From an uncultured Pedobacter sp. (GTDB lineage: Bacteria; Bacteroidota; Bacteroidia; Sphingobacteriales; Sphingobacteriaceae): DNA of 28,714 bases. Under the pieces are notes generated by a model. It saw only the letters and a list, made by a program, of their open reading frames with translations, was not told the DNA's origin and did not search any database. The stretch is from NCBI GenBank assembly GCA_946478755.1, contig CAMLDJ010000038.1, positions 1 through 28,714 on the forward strand, given 5' to 3'. This document shows positions 13,103 to 22,527 of this stretch, piece by piece; position 1 is the first letter of the stretch, and each line of letters starts with the position of its first letter. Made by a program: the position numbers and the translations under genes.

Positions 13103-15187
13103 ATGAAGAAGTACTTAACCGCACTTTTGTTAATAATGATTTCTGGAATCGCAGTGAAATCACAAAACCCAAATCGGTATTTTCCTGAAAAAGATCTGAT
13201 TACTACCGGCATATACTATTATCCCGAACATTGGAAGGAAAGCCAATGGGAGCGTGATATCAGGAAGATTTCGGATATGGGTTATGAGTTTGTGCATCTC
13301 GCTGAGTTTGCCTGGTTTAAAATGGAACCTGAAGAAGGGCGGTTTGATTTTACCTGGCTTGATCAGGTGGTTGGCCTTTGTACCAAATATAAGCTTAAAG
13401 TGATTATATGTACCCCCTCTGCAACTACGCCCGCATGGATGCGGGTAAATTATCCCGAAACTTTTATCATGGATGGACATTACATCAGGGCTGAACACGG
13501 AACCCGGGGACTCGGTTCGATCGTTAATCCCAAATACCGGCTGTTTGTTGAAAAAATGGTAACCGAAATGGCCAGGCATTATGGAAAAAATAACGAGGTG
13601 ATCGGATGGCAGCTAGACAATGAGCCGGATGCTAAACCCGATTATAGTCCGTCCTCTCAAGAAGCTTTCAGACAGTGGCTAAAAAAGAAATATAAAACGG
13701 TTAACGCATTAAATAATGCCTGGGGAACAGCTTTCTGGAGCCAGTGGTATAACAACTTTAACCAGATAATGATCCATAATACTAATCTGGTAGGCTGGTG
13801 GGGCAATAATCCTCATGCCTTGCTCGATTTTAAACGTTACTGTGCAGATGCTCAGGCTGAATTTCTCGATTTTCAGGCAGGCACATTGCGCGAACACATT
13901 TCAAAAAAACAGTGTATCACCACCAATTATACGGCTGTTTCAACTGGTTCTGACCCGGGACGGACGAAGAAACTCGACTTTGCAGCCTACACAGCTTATC
14001 CTAATGGTGGCAGCGATAACATTGGCGAGCTTGGATTCAGGCTGGGAGATCGCAGCGTAATACTTTTTGCATCAGCATATTTTAAGCAGGTAGGAGGCAT
14101 ATCAGGGGTGATGGAAATTCAGCCCGGCCCAGTAAATTGGGGAAGCTATAATCCTCTTCTTTTACCTGGAACCCTGCGGATGTGGCTGTACCATGCATTT
14201 GCTGCAGGTGGAAAACTGGCCTGTTCCTATCGGTTCAGGCAGATTTTATACAGCTCAGAACAATACCATTCAGGGGTTATACAAACAGACGGGTTAACAC
14301 CTTCGCCCGGCGGGGAGGAGTATGTACAGTTCATGAAAGAAATAAAAGAACTACGCAAACAATATAGGCCGGGCGTTGAGATGCCGGAAAAACTGACAGC
14401 ACGATCAACAGCTGTTCTCTGGAACCTTGAAAATTACTGGTCAATAGACAGGCAAAAGCAAACCACGCAGTGGGAGACCTGGAATTATCCCGTTAAATTT
14501 ATGGAAATGGCAAAATCTTTGGGGGCTCCCGTTGATGTTGTAACTGAAACCACTGATCTGTCGAAGTATAAAGTGGTCATTGTGCCGGCTTACGAAATGG
14601 TTGATTCTGCTTTAGTCAAGAAATGGAATGATTATGCAGCCAATGGTGGCCATTTAATTATTACCTGCCGCACTGCAACCAAAAACCGTATGGGCCATTT
14701 CTGGGAAGGTAAACTGGCAGCGCCAATCTCTGGCCTAATCGGTGCTCAGGTTATCGCAACGGATATGCTATCGAGCTATGCGAAGGGAGATATTCAGATC
14801 AACGCAAAACATTACAGTTGGAACAACTGGGCAGATTTGCTGCTGCCAGATCAAAAGTCAGAAGTCCTGGCGACCTATGAAAACCAGTTCTATAAAGGAA
14901 AGGCCTCAGTAGTAAGGCATAAAATTGGCAAAGGAGAGGTCACCTATATCGGCGTGGATACTGACGATTCGAAATTGGAAAAGGATGTGTTAAGCGATAT
15001 TTATACCAGAGCTGGGGCTACTACTGAAAATTATCCACCAGGCGTTTATGTCTATTGGAGGGATGGCTTTTATATGGCTGTAAATTATTCTTCGACTGAT
15101 TATACCATAAATATTCCTGATACTGCTCAGGTTTTTATTGGAGAAAAGACCTTGAGGCCTGCCGGGGTATTGGTTTGGACCGAGTAA
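13103..15187 (+). CDS. GH42 beta-galactosidase
   Basis: This is a 694-residue secreted enzyme (signal peptide MKKYLTALLLIMISGIAVKS). The N-terminal Y-Y-P-E-H-W and F-A-W-F-K-M-E-P motifs are hallmarks of the GH42 barrel. Glu174 in Q-L-D-N-E-P is the acid/base, and Glu338 in G-V-M-E-I-Q-P-G-P-V-N-W is the nucleophile. The middle segment (about 450-640, with I-V-P-A-Y and N-G-G-H-L-I-I-T) is the trimerisation-like domain B, and a small beta domain closes the protein. It should hydrolyse terminal beta-galactosides. With the first GH2 it makes two candidate beta-galactosidases, which may differ in linkage. It is the last gene of the tightly spaced run; 149 nt separate it from the HTCS. Confidence 0.9.
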   Translation: MKKYLTALLLIMISGIAVKSQNPNRYFPEKDLITTGIYYYPEHWKESQWERDIRKISDMGYEFVHLAEFAWFKMEPEEGRFDFTWLDQVVGLCTKYKLKVIICTPSATTPAWMRVNYPETFIMDGHYIRAEHGTRGLGSIVNPKYRLFVEKMVTEMARHYGKNNEVIGWQLDNEPDAKPDYSPSSQEAFRQWLKKKYKTVNALNNAWGTAFWSQWYNNFNQIMIHNTNLVGWWGNNPHALLDFKRYCADAQAEFLDFQAGTLREHISKKQCITTNYTAVSTGSDPGRTKKLDFAAYTAYPNGGSDNIGELGFRLGDRSVILFASAYFKQVGGISGVMEIQPGPVNWGSYNPLLLPGTLRMWLYHAFAAGGKLACSYRFRQILYSSEQYHSGVIQTDGLTPSPGGEEYVQFMKEIKELRKQYRPGVEMPEKLTARSTAVLWNLENYWSIDRQKQTTQWETWNYPVKFMEMAKSLGAPVDVVTETTDLSKYKVVIVPAYEMVDSALVKKWNDYAANGGHLIITCRTATKNRMGHFWEGKLAAPISGLIGAQVIATDMLSSYAKGDIQINAKHYSWNNWADLLLPDQKSEVLATYENQFYKGKASVVRHKIGKGEVTYIGVDTDDSKLEKDVLSDIYTRAGATTENYPPGVYVYWRDGFYMAVNYSSTDYTINIPDTAQVFIGEKTLRPAGVLVWTE

Positions 15188-15336
15188 ACGGCGTTTCCAG
15201 TAGCAGTTTACATTTCTGAAGAGATATCAGGATTTATTCGTAGATTAGCTATAATAGCGTTAAACATGGGGTTATTACCGTTGTGCCTTTAACTGTTCCC
15301 ACCAAACAGATCATTTCAGTATTTAATAAAAGATAT

Positions 15337-17046
15337 ATGTTTCGGTTTTTAGCTTTGATCTGCGCATTCGTACTGTGTAATTCTCTTTTTGCCCAGGAAA
15401 ATGTGTACCAGTTTTCTCATCTGGATATTTCTAACGGCTTATCGGATAATCAGATAAACGCGATATATAAAGATCATAAAGGATTTATGTGGTTTGGGAC
15501 CATAGCTGGATTAAGCAGGTTTGATGGGCACGATTTCAAGATATTCAGGCATAATTCAAAAGATAGCTCGAGTGTACCAAATGGTTACATTATCGACATA
15601 TTTGAGGGGCCAGAGAAGCAGTTATGGATTAGATCGAACGAAGGATTTAGTATTTATAATCACGCTAGCGAAAGGTTTGAACGGTTTCAGGAAAAACACT
15701 TTAAAAAATATAAAATTCCCGGCGGATACCTCAAAGAGATAAAAACAAATGGCAGGGAGAAGCTATATTTTTATATTGAAAATCAGGGCTTTTTTTGTTA
15801 TGATGCGAAAACTCGTACAACTGCTAAATATGCATTTGAGCATAATGTGTTAAATACTGGTCAGATCAGTAATTTTATCGATGATCTAAAGGGTAATTTA
15901 TGGGTTATTTATACTAGTGGTGTTCTTGAACGATTTAATTTAAAAGAGCGCAGGGTAACAAACAGATACACTGCCGTAAACGAACGTTTCGGAGGTCAGG
16001 TAAACACGTTCAATCTCAGTCATGATTCGGATGGTAATATTTTTATTTACAGTGCAGCTAGCCCTTTCGGATTGTATTACCTCAATGCAGCAACCGGCGG
16101 GTTTGATTATTTTGGGAAAAACCAAGACCATTCGGGCCTAAGTTCGAAAAATGTAAGTCATGTAATTGAGGGTGAAGATGGAAATATCTGGATCGGAACT
16201 GATCATGGCGGTATTAATATTTTGGATAAAAAGTCGCACAAATTAACGTATGTTTTAAGTAAGGAGAACGATCCCAGGAGCTTAAGCGACAATAGTATTT
16301 CTGCTTTATACAAAGACAATAATGGTATAATCTGGATTGGTACCTTTAAAAAAGGAATCTGTTTTTATCAAAAAAGTATCTATAAGTTTCCCCGTAATCC
16401 ATATTTAACTGGAAAAAACTCAATACAAAAGGATGTTAATTCATTCGCGGAAGATAATAGAGGGAATTTATGGATTGGTACCAACGGCGACGGTCTATTG
16501 TGTTTAAATAAAAGTACTGGTAGAATTGAAACGTATCGCAATAATCCAGCGAACAACAATTCTTTGAGTAGTGACATTGTGGTAAGCCTTAAGGTCGATC
16601 ATTCCGGGATGTTATGGATCGGTACTTATTTAGGCGGGCTTGATGCTTTTGACGGAAAGAAGTTCACACATTTTAAACATACTGCAAACCCTTCGAGTCT
16701 CTCCGATAACCGGATATATGCATTATTGGAAGATTCTTCCAACAGGCTTTGGGTGGGTACTTTAAATGGCGGCTTAGATTTATTTGACCGGGGTGCGAAA
16801 ACATTTAAGCACTTTAATCCATCAGTTAAAAATACACTGAATTCTTATGTCGTTTCTTGTATATATGAAGATAAAAACAAGAATATTTGGATTGGTACAG
16901 GGGGGGGACTTAATATACTCGATTATAAAACTTCAAAATTTAGCTATTTAAAAAACAACCCCGCAGATACGAACAGCCTGATTCAGAATGATGTCAATTC
17001 AATTTTACAAGATGCAGGCTCTGGGTCGGTACCCGGGAAGGTATAA
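15337..17046 (+). CDS. HTCS hybrid two-component sensor, N-terminal part (signal peptide and beta-propeller sensor), ends at a frame break
   Basis: The ATG at 15337 is preferred over the in-frame GTG at 15283. It puts the signal peptide (MFRFLALICAFVLCNSLFAQ) at the N-terminus. The product is 569 residues of two-component-regulator propeller repeats, with recurring L/I-W-I-G-T motifs each preceded by D-x-x-G-N. I count 11 blades before the break, and three more follow in the next frame, making 14, or two seven-bladed propellers. The frame runs off after L-Q-D-A into a non-homologous tail (G-S-G-S-V-P-G-K-V) and stops at 17046, while the propeller motif L-W-V-G-T resumes one frame over at 17019. 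The full gene would be a periplasmic oligosaccharide sensor controlling the flanking glycosidase genes. As it stands, this half has no membrane anchor or kinase. Confidence 0.85.
   Translation: MFRFLALICAFVLCNSLFAQENVYQFSHLDISNGLSDNQINAIYKDHKGFMWFGTIAGLSRFDGHDFKIFRHNSKDSSSVPNGYIIDIFEGPEKQLWIRSNEGFSIYNHASERFERFQEKHFKKYKIPGGYLKEIKTNGREKLYFYIENQGFFCYDAKTRTTAKYAFEHNVLNTGQISNFIDDLKGNLWVIYTSGVLERFNLKERRVTNRYTAVNERFGGQVNTFNLSHDSDGNIFIYSAASPFGLYYLNAATGGFDYFGKNQDHSGLSSKNVSHVIEGEDGNIWIGTDHGGINILDKKSHKLTYVLSKENDPRSLSDNSISALYKDNNGIIWIGTFKKGICFYQKSIYKFPRNPYLTGKNSIQKDVNSFAEDNRGNLWIGTNGDGLLCLNKSTGRIETYRNNPANNNSLSSDIVVSLKVDHSGMLWIGTYLGGLDAFDGKKFTHFKHTANPSSLSDNRIYALLEDSSNRLWVGTLNGGLDLFDRGAKTFKHFNPSVKNTLNSYVVSCIYEDKNKNIWIGTGGGLNILDYKTSKFSYLKNNPADTNSLIQNDVNSILQDAGSGSVPGKV
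17011..17024 (+). other. Frame-breaking lesion in the HTCS gene
   Basis: Blade 12 should read D-x-x-G-x-L-W, with four residues between Asp and Leu-Trp, as in the other blades (D-N-R-G-N-L-W, D-H-S-G-M-L-W). Here GAT GCA (17011-17016) is followed by only GG before CTC TGG (17019). This leaves 2 nt where 9 are expected, so the blade spacing fits a 7-bp deletion better than a single-base error. This is inferred from internal repeat comparison only. Confidence 0.7.
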
Positions 17047-19493
17047 GTATTTACAATCCAACGACCCATATATTCAGAAATCTAAATGAGGATGTTGGAT
17101 TGCCGGAGAACATGGTGTTTGAGCTCCTCGAAGATGAGGATCATCATATATGGTATAGTTCACGGAAAGGCCTTTATAAGATTGCTGTCATTGCAGAGGG
17201 CAATGCTTATCAATTGAGATATAGTAGATACAGCCAATCAGATGGGCTTCAAAATACACAGTTTAATATCAACGCTGCTGGAAAGACAAAAGCAGGCGAA
17301 TTGATATTTGGAGGGGCAAACGGTTTTAATATTTTCAGGGGGGGGCAAATCAAGAACAGTCAGTTTCCTTCCGTATTGGTAATGACCGATTTGGAGATCT
17401 TTTACCATAAGGTCCGTGTGGGTGAAAATATAAATGGACATATTGTTCTGCCTGAATCAATCACGGCGCTTAAGAATTTGAACCTTACTTATAAAGAAGA
17501 CATCTTTTCAATTCAATTTGCACTGCTCAATTATTTTAATCCAAGTAGAATAGTTTATAAATACAATTTAGAAGGATTTGATCAGCGTTGGCTCACCGTT
17601 TCGTCAGAAGTACGTAAGGCAACTTTCACTAACCTTGATCCGGGAAACTACGTTCTTCATATAAAGGCTTTTAATGAAAATGATTCTGCTCCCTTAGCGG
17701 AATCGCATTTGAACATCACCATTTCACCTCCGTTCTGGAGAACAACCTGGGCGTATATCTTATACCTGGCGGCAATTGGCTGTTTATTGTTATATATCCG
17801 TAACAGGGGAATCCATAAGCTAAAACGGGAATTTGCTTTGGCACAGGAACGGGTTCAGGCCCGGCAAACACGCGAACAGGACCGTAAAGAGGCTGAAAGA
17901 TTGCGGGAACTTGATCTTTTGAAGATTAAATTTTTAACCAATTTGAGCCATGAGTTCAGGACTCCCATTTCTTTGATCCTGGCCCCCGTTGATAAACTTT
18001 TAACAGAAGCTAAAGAAAAGGAGCGGTATGGCCAGTTGGCCATGATAAAAAGAAATGCAAGACGTTTATTAAATCTGGTAAATCAGCTGCTCGATTTCCG
18101 CAAAATGGAGGAGCAGGAATTGAGATTAAATAATAACAACGGCGAAATTATATCTTTCCTCAAAGATGCGACAGATTCATTTTATGATCTGGCAGAAAGG
18201 AAGCAGATAAAATTAACTTTCATAACCGCAATCGAACGTTTATATGTTTCTTACGATCAGGATAAGGTCGAGCGGATATTGTTCAATCTGCTTTCAAACG
18301 CGTTCAAATTTACACCTTCAGGAGGAACAGTAAGTGTAGAACTACAAATACTTCCGGCTAAAACTGAAGATGGTAAAGTTTTACTGGAATTGAAGGTGCA
18401 AGACTCGGGAATCGGCATTCCAAAAGATAAACAGGAGAAGATTTTCGAACGGTTTTTCCAGACTGAAACCTCTTCTTCCATTCTTAACCAAGGGTCAGGA
18501 ATTGGCCTTTCCATCACCAAAGAGTTTGTAAAAATGCATGGTGGTGAAATATCAGCTGCAAGTGAACCCGGCATGGGCAGTTGTTTTACCGTAAAGCTCT
18601 ATCTGGCTCCGGTTACACCTGCGCAGCAACTGCAAAACAAAGCTCAAGAGGTGGATCTGCCAAATGACAGGCCAGAAAGAAAAAAAGAAGAAAAACACGC
18701 TGCCGATAAACGTCTCCAGATAAAAAACGCACCTGTTATTTTATTAGTTGAAGATAACGAGGATTTCAGATTCTACCTTAAAGATAATCTAGGTTTTTTT
18801 TATAAGATAGTAGAAGCCTCAAATGGTAAAGAAGGCTGGCAAAAAGCTCTCGCAGTCCATCCACATCTGATCGTTTCCGATATCAGCATGCCTGAAATGA
18901 ATGGTAACGAATTGTGTGCAAAACTAAAAGCGGATGAGCGGACAAAGCATATCCCAATTATTTTGTTAACGGCTTTAGCAGCTGAAGAAGAACAGCTTAA
19001 AGGCCTGGAGACAGGAGCGAACGATTACATGACCAAGCCTTTTAGTTTTGAGATTTTACAATCAAAAATCAAAAACCTGCTTACGCTTCATCAAACATTC
19101 AAAAAAACTTACACCAGACAGATCGAAATTGCATCACCAGAAATGGAAATCGAATCTGATGATGTAAAGTTTCTTAATACAGCCTTGCTTTACATTGAAG
19201 AGAACCTCCACAACCCTCAGTTATCTGTAGAAGATCTGAGTAAGCATACTGCCATGAGCAGAGTTTCCCTGTACAAGAAGTGTTTAAGGATAACCGGAAA
19301 AACACCTGTTGATTTTATCAGGTCCGTTAAGCTGGAGAAAGCTGCGGTACTATTGGAAAAAAGCAATAAAACTATATCAGAAATATGTTATATGGTAGGC
19401 TTTAGCACTCCCAACTATTTTGCGAAGGCTTTTAAGGCAAAATATAATGTACTCCCTTCAGAATATATAGCGGAAAAAAGACATTTGAATTAA
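17019..19493 (+). pseudogene. HTCS hybrid two-component sensor, C-terminal part (Y_Y_Y, TM, kinase, receiver, AraC HTH), displaced frame
   Basis: Homology resumes at 17019 with L-W-V-G-T-R-E-G. The first usable start is a TTG at 17100, inside the propeller, so this is a continuation and not an independent gene. Numbering from 17100: last propeller blades (1-90), Y_Y_Y domain (about 125-210), one membrane helix (about 214-234), and a histidine kinase with His284 in S-H-E-F-R-T-P. The ATPase boxes D-S-G-I-G-I-P and G-S-G-I-G-L follow. The receiver domain (about 543-655) has phospho-acceptor Asp594 in V-S-D-I-S-M-P and Lys in M-T-K-P-F, and the AraC-type HTH is at about 695-797. All signalling residues are intact, so the damage is recent, is tolerated, or is a sequence error. 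An intact version would be a single protein of about 1,390 residues. Confidence 0.85.
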
Positions 19494-19598
19494 ACAGGTT
19501 CCTTTGAGGCTTAATTTTTCTGAAGTTCTTTCAGAGGCATGTTAACATTTATTCTTACAAATTTAACATTACTGCTCTATAGCAAAAATACCGCATCG

Positions 19599-19606
19599 TA
19601 GTTTTG
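19599..19606 (+). promoter_or_regulatory. Candidate Bacteroidota -7 element (TAGTTTTG) for GH31-GH3
   Basis: The sequence matches the TAnnTTTG consensus and lies 50 nt upstream of the GH31 start, in the 163-nt gap after the HTCS. I see no convincing TTTG -33 box at the right distance, so this is tentative. It is consistent with GH31-GH3 being a separate transcription unit. Confidence 0.35.
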
Positions 19607-19656
19607 CTTCCTATCATCAAGCAACTATATTCTAATCTTTAATACTTTTCCTCGTT

Positions 19657-22473
19657 ATGAGACGATTCTCTTTTTTTATTGTATTGTTGCTTGTCGCAGA
19701 AAAACTGCTTGCAGCCGGCACCTTTGAACCGTTACCGAACGGCATGAAAATCCATCCAAAAGCGGGAGCTGCCAGAACTATTGAAATAAGTGTTATTAAC
19801 AGTAGGATCATCAGGGTACAGGCTTCCCCTCAGATCACCATCCCCGAAGTTTCAAGCCTGTGTGTGGTACCAGGATTAACGCTGAGCGCAGCTTTCAAAG
19901 TAACAGAAAACGCAGAATCTGCACAACTTTCTACACAAGATCTGACCGTAAAGGTTTCGCTCATTACCGGTAAAATTTCATTTATGGATAAGTCGGGTAA
20001 AGTGGTGCTTCAGGAGGCAAAGAGAAGTTTTAGTCCCTTTGTTGTTGAAAATGATAAGGGATATACCTTCCAGCAGATTTTCTCGGGCACACCTGGCGAA
20101 GCCATCTATGGGCTTGGGCAACATCAGTCTGACGATTTTAACTATAAAAATAAAAGCGAAGACCTCTTTCAGTACAATACGAAAGTGTCTGTGCCATTCG
20201 TCATGTCTACGAATAATTATGGCATATTATGGGATAATTATTCGCAGAGTAAATATGGGGATCCACGTAATTACAGAGACTTGAATCAATTTAGCCTTTT
20301 TAACAAAGCGGGTAAAGAAGGGTTTCTTACGGCGACCTACAAACAAAAAAACGGCCCCTCTATTATCCGTCAGGAGTCGTCAATTGATTATGAAAATCTG
20401 ACTACTGTAAAGAATTTTCCGGCAGATTTTAATTTTAACGACGGTTCTGTGGTATGGGAAGGTTCGATCATGGCCAGGCAAACTGATGTTTACAAATTTA
20501 GTCTCTACTACGCAGGATATACCAAAGTATGGCTTAACGATTCACTGGTCGTTCCCGAACGCTGGAGGACTTCCTGGAATCCGAATACTTTTAGGTTTTC
20601 GTTTCCGCTTACAAAGGGGAAACGCACCAAGATAAGGTTGGAATGGAAACCTGATGGAGGCGTTTCTTACGTGGGACTAAAAGCACTTTCCTCATCTCCA
20701 TTGGAAAAGAACGGAAATATATCCTTTTGGTCTGAAATGGGCGATAAAATGGATTATTATTTCATTGCGGGCCAAAACATGGACGATGTGATCAGTGGTT
20801 ACCGTACGCTGACCGGTAAGGCCAGCATCATGCCTAAATGGGCTATGGGTTTTTGGCAGAGCCGCGAGCGCTACAAAACACAGGATGAATTATTAAACGT
20901 GGTAAGTGAATACCGGAAACGTAAAATTCCTCTTGACAATATCGTGCTCGATTGGAACTATTGGCCCGAATCTGCCTGGGGAAGCCACCAATTTGACCTG
21001 AAAAGGTTCCCGGATGCTAAAGGCATGGTCGATTCAGTACATAAACAAGATGCAAATATTATGATATCGGTTTGGCCCAAATTCTACGTAACTACTGATC
21101 ATTTTAAACAATTTAATGAAAAGGGGTGGATGTACAGACAGGCGGTGCAAGACAGCGTGCGCGATTGGATAGGCCATGGTTATGTAGGCTCCTTCTATGA
21201 TGCATACAACCCTGATGCCCAGAAGCTCTTTTGGAAACAGATGGAAGAAAACCTGTATGTAAAGGGATTCGATGCCTGGTGGATGGATGCTTCTGAGCCC
21301 AATATCCGTGATTGCACAGATATGGAATACCGTAAAAAATTATGCGGCCCTACCGCTCTCGGATCTTCTTCAAAATATTTTAATGCCTACGCGCTAATGA
21401 ACGCCAAAGCAATTTATAACGGACAGCGTGAAACAGATAGCAACAAGCGGGTATTTCTGTTAACGCGGTCCGGCTTTTCGGGCCTGCAGAGATACTCTAC
21501 TGCTACATGGAGCGGCGATATCGCGTCCAGGTGGGAAGACCTTAAAGCACAGATTCCGGCAGGACTTAATTTCGCCATGTCGGGCATCCCGTTCTGGACA
21601 ATGGATATCGGAGGCTTCTGCGTGGAGGAACGTTATGGAAATAGCCAGGTTCTTTTTGACGAGACCGGCAGAGAAAATGAAGATCTCAAAGAATGGCGGG
21701 AACTGAATCTGCGCTGGTTCCAGTTTGGTGCATTTTGTCCCCTGTTCCGCAGTCATGGCCAGTTTCCTTACCGCGAAATCTATAACCTGGCACCTGAAGG
21801 CCATCCGGTTTACAAGAGTCTTGTTTATTACGATGAACTACGTTATCGCCTGATGCCGTATATCTATTCATTGGCGGGGATGGCTTATCATAAGGATTAT
21901 ACCCTAATGAGGTCGATGGCAATGGATTATACGGCCGATAAACAGACCTACGAGATTAGTGATCAGTTCCTTTTGGGTTCCGGACTAATGGCTTGCCCGG
22001 TTTACAAGTATAAGGCTCGCAGCCGCCAGGTTTATTTCCCGAAAGGAAACAGGTGGTACGATTTCTATACAGGCAAAAAGATTGAAGGTGGGCAAAAGTT
22101 AAGCGTGGAAGCGCCACTTGACCGAATTCCGCTTTTTGTGCCCGCAGGTACCATTCTGCCCGTTGGCGATGTGATGCAATTTACTTCCGAAAAGAAAGCC
22201 GATGATATGGAGATCCGCGTTTACCTCGGTAAGAATGGCGAGTTCAGTTTATATGAAGATGAGGGTAACAACTATAACTATGAAAAGGGTGCTTTCTCCA
22301 ACATAAATTTTGAGTTCAACAATGCCAACGGTACCCTTACGATCGGCAAACGCCAAGGTAGTTACGAAGGAATGTTAACCAAACGGATTTTTCGGGTGGT
22401 CACCATTGGTAAAACTATCAGTCAACCAAAAACCCTGCAGTACAATGGAGATAAAACCGTTGTAAAACTGTGA
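19657..22473 (+). CDS. GH31 alpha-xylosidase-like enzyme with inserted PA14 domain
   Basis: This is a 938-residue secreted enzyme (signal peptide 1 to about 19). An N-terminal GH31 beta-sandwich is interrupted at about residues 235-345 by a PA14 module (V-Y-K-F-S-L-Y-Y-A-G-Y, then K-V-W-L-N-D-S). The barrel and distal beta domains follow. Nucleophile Asp544 is in W-W-M-D-A-S-E-P, and acid/base Asp621 is in W-S-G-D-I-A-S-R-W. The W-W-M-D-A-S-E-P sequence plus the PA14 insert is the layout of xyloglucan-oligosaccharide alpha-xylosidases of Cellvibrio and Bacteroides, where PA14 helps bind longer oligosaccharides. I infer release of alpha-xylose from the non-reducing end of xyloglucan fragments. 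An alpha-glucosidase activity is the main alternative. GH3 follows after 54 nt, likely co-transcribed. Confidence 0.9.
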   Translation: MRRFSFFIVLLLVAEKLLAAGTFEPLPNGMKIHPKAGAARTIEISVINSRIIRVQASPQITIPEVSSLCVVPGLTLSAAFKVTENAESAQLSTQDLTVKVSLITGKISFMDKSGKVVLQEAKRSFSPFVVENDKGYTFQQIFSGTPGEAIYGLGQHQSDDFNYKNKSEDLFQYNTKVSVPFVMSTNNYGILWDNYSQSKYGDPRNYRDLNQFSLFNKAGKEGFLTATYKQKNGPSIIRQESSIDYENLTTVKNFPADFNFNDGSVVWEGSIMARQTDVYKFSLYYAGYTKVWLNDSLVVPERWRTSWNPNTFRFSFPLTKGKRTKIRLEWKPDGGVSYVGLKALSSSPLEKNGNISFWSEMGDKMDYYFIAGQNMDDVISGYRTLTGKASIMPKWAMGFWQSRERYKTQDELLNVVSEYRKRKIPLDNIVLDWNYWPESAWGSHQFDLKRFPDAKGMVDSVHKQDANIMISVWPKFYVTTDHFKQFNEKGWMYRQAVQDSVRDWIGHGYVGSFYDAYNPDAQKLFWKQMEENLYVKGFDAWWMDASEPNIRDCTDMEYRKKLCGPTALGSSSKYFNAYALMNAKAIYNGQRETDSNKRVFLLTRSGFSGLQRYSTATWSGDIASRWEDLKAQIPAGLNFAMSGIPFWTMDIGGFCVEERYGNSQVLFDETGRENEDLKEWRELNLRWFQFGAFCPLFRSHGQFPYREIYNLAPEGHPVYKSLVYYDELRYRLMPYIYSLAGMAYHKDYTLMRSMAMDYTADKQTYEISDQFLLGSGLMACPVYKYKARSRQVYFPKGNRWYDFYTGKKIEGGQKLSVEAPLDRIPLFVPAGTILPVGDVMQFTSEKKADDMEIRVYLGKNGEFSLYEDEGNNYNYEKGAFSNINFEFNNANGTLTIGKRQGSYEGMLTKRIFRVVTIGKTISQPKTLQYNGDKTVVKL

Positions 22474-22527
22474 AAGGCCTGATCAACAGAAAACCAAAAA
22501 AACTAACCTGAAAAGAATACAACATTA

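Noticed and set aside
17100..17102. TTG as a genuine start of a separate sensor kinase
   Set aside because: It lies inside a propeller blade, homology continues upstream in the same frame to 17019, and no signal peptide is present.
19519..19535. TCTGAA-N5-TTCAGA inverted repeat after the HTCS
   Set aside because: The 6-bp stem is followed by GGCATG, not a T run, so I do not call it a terminator.
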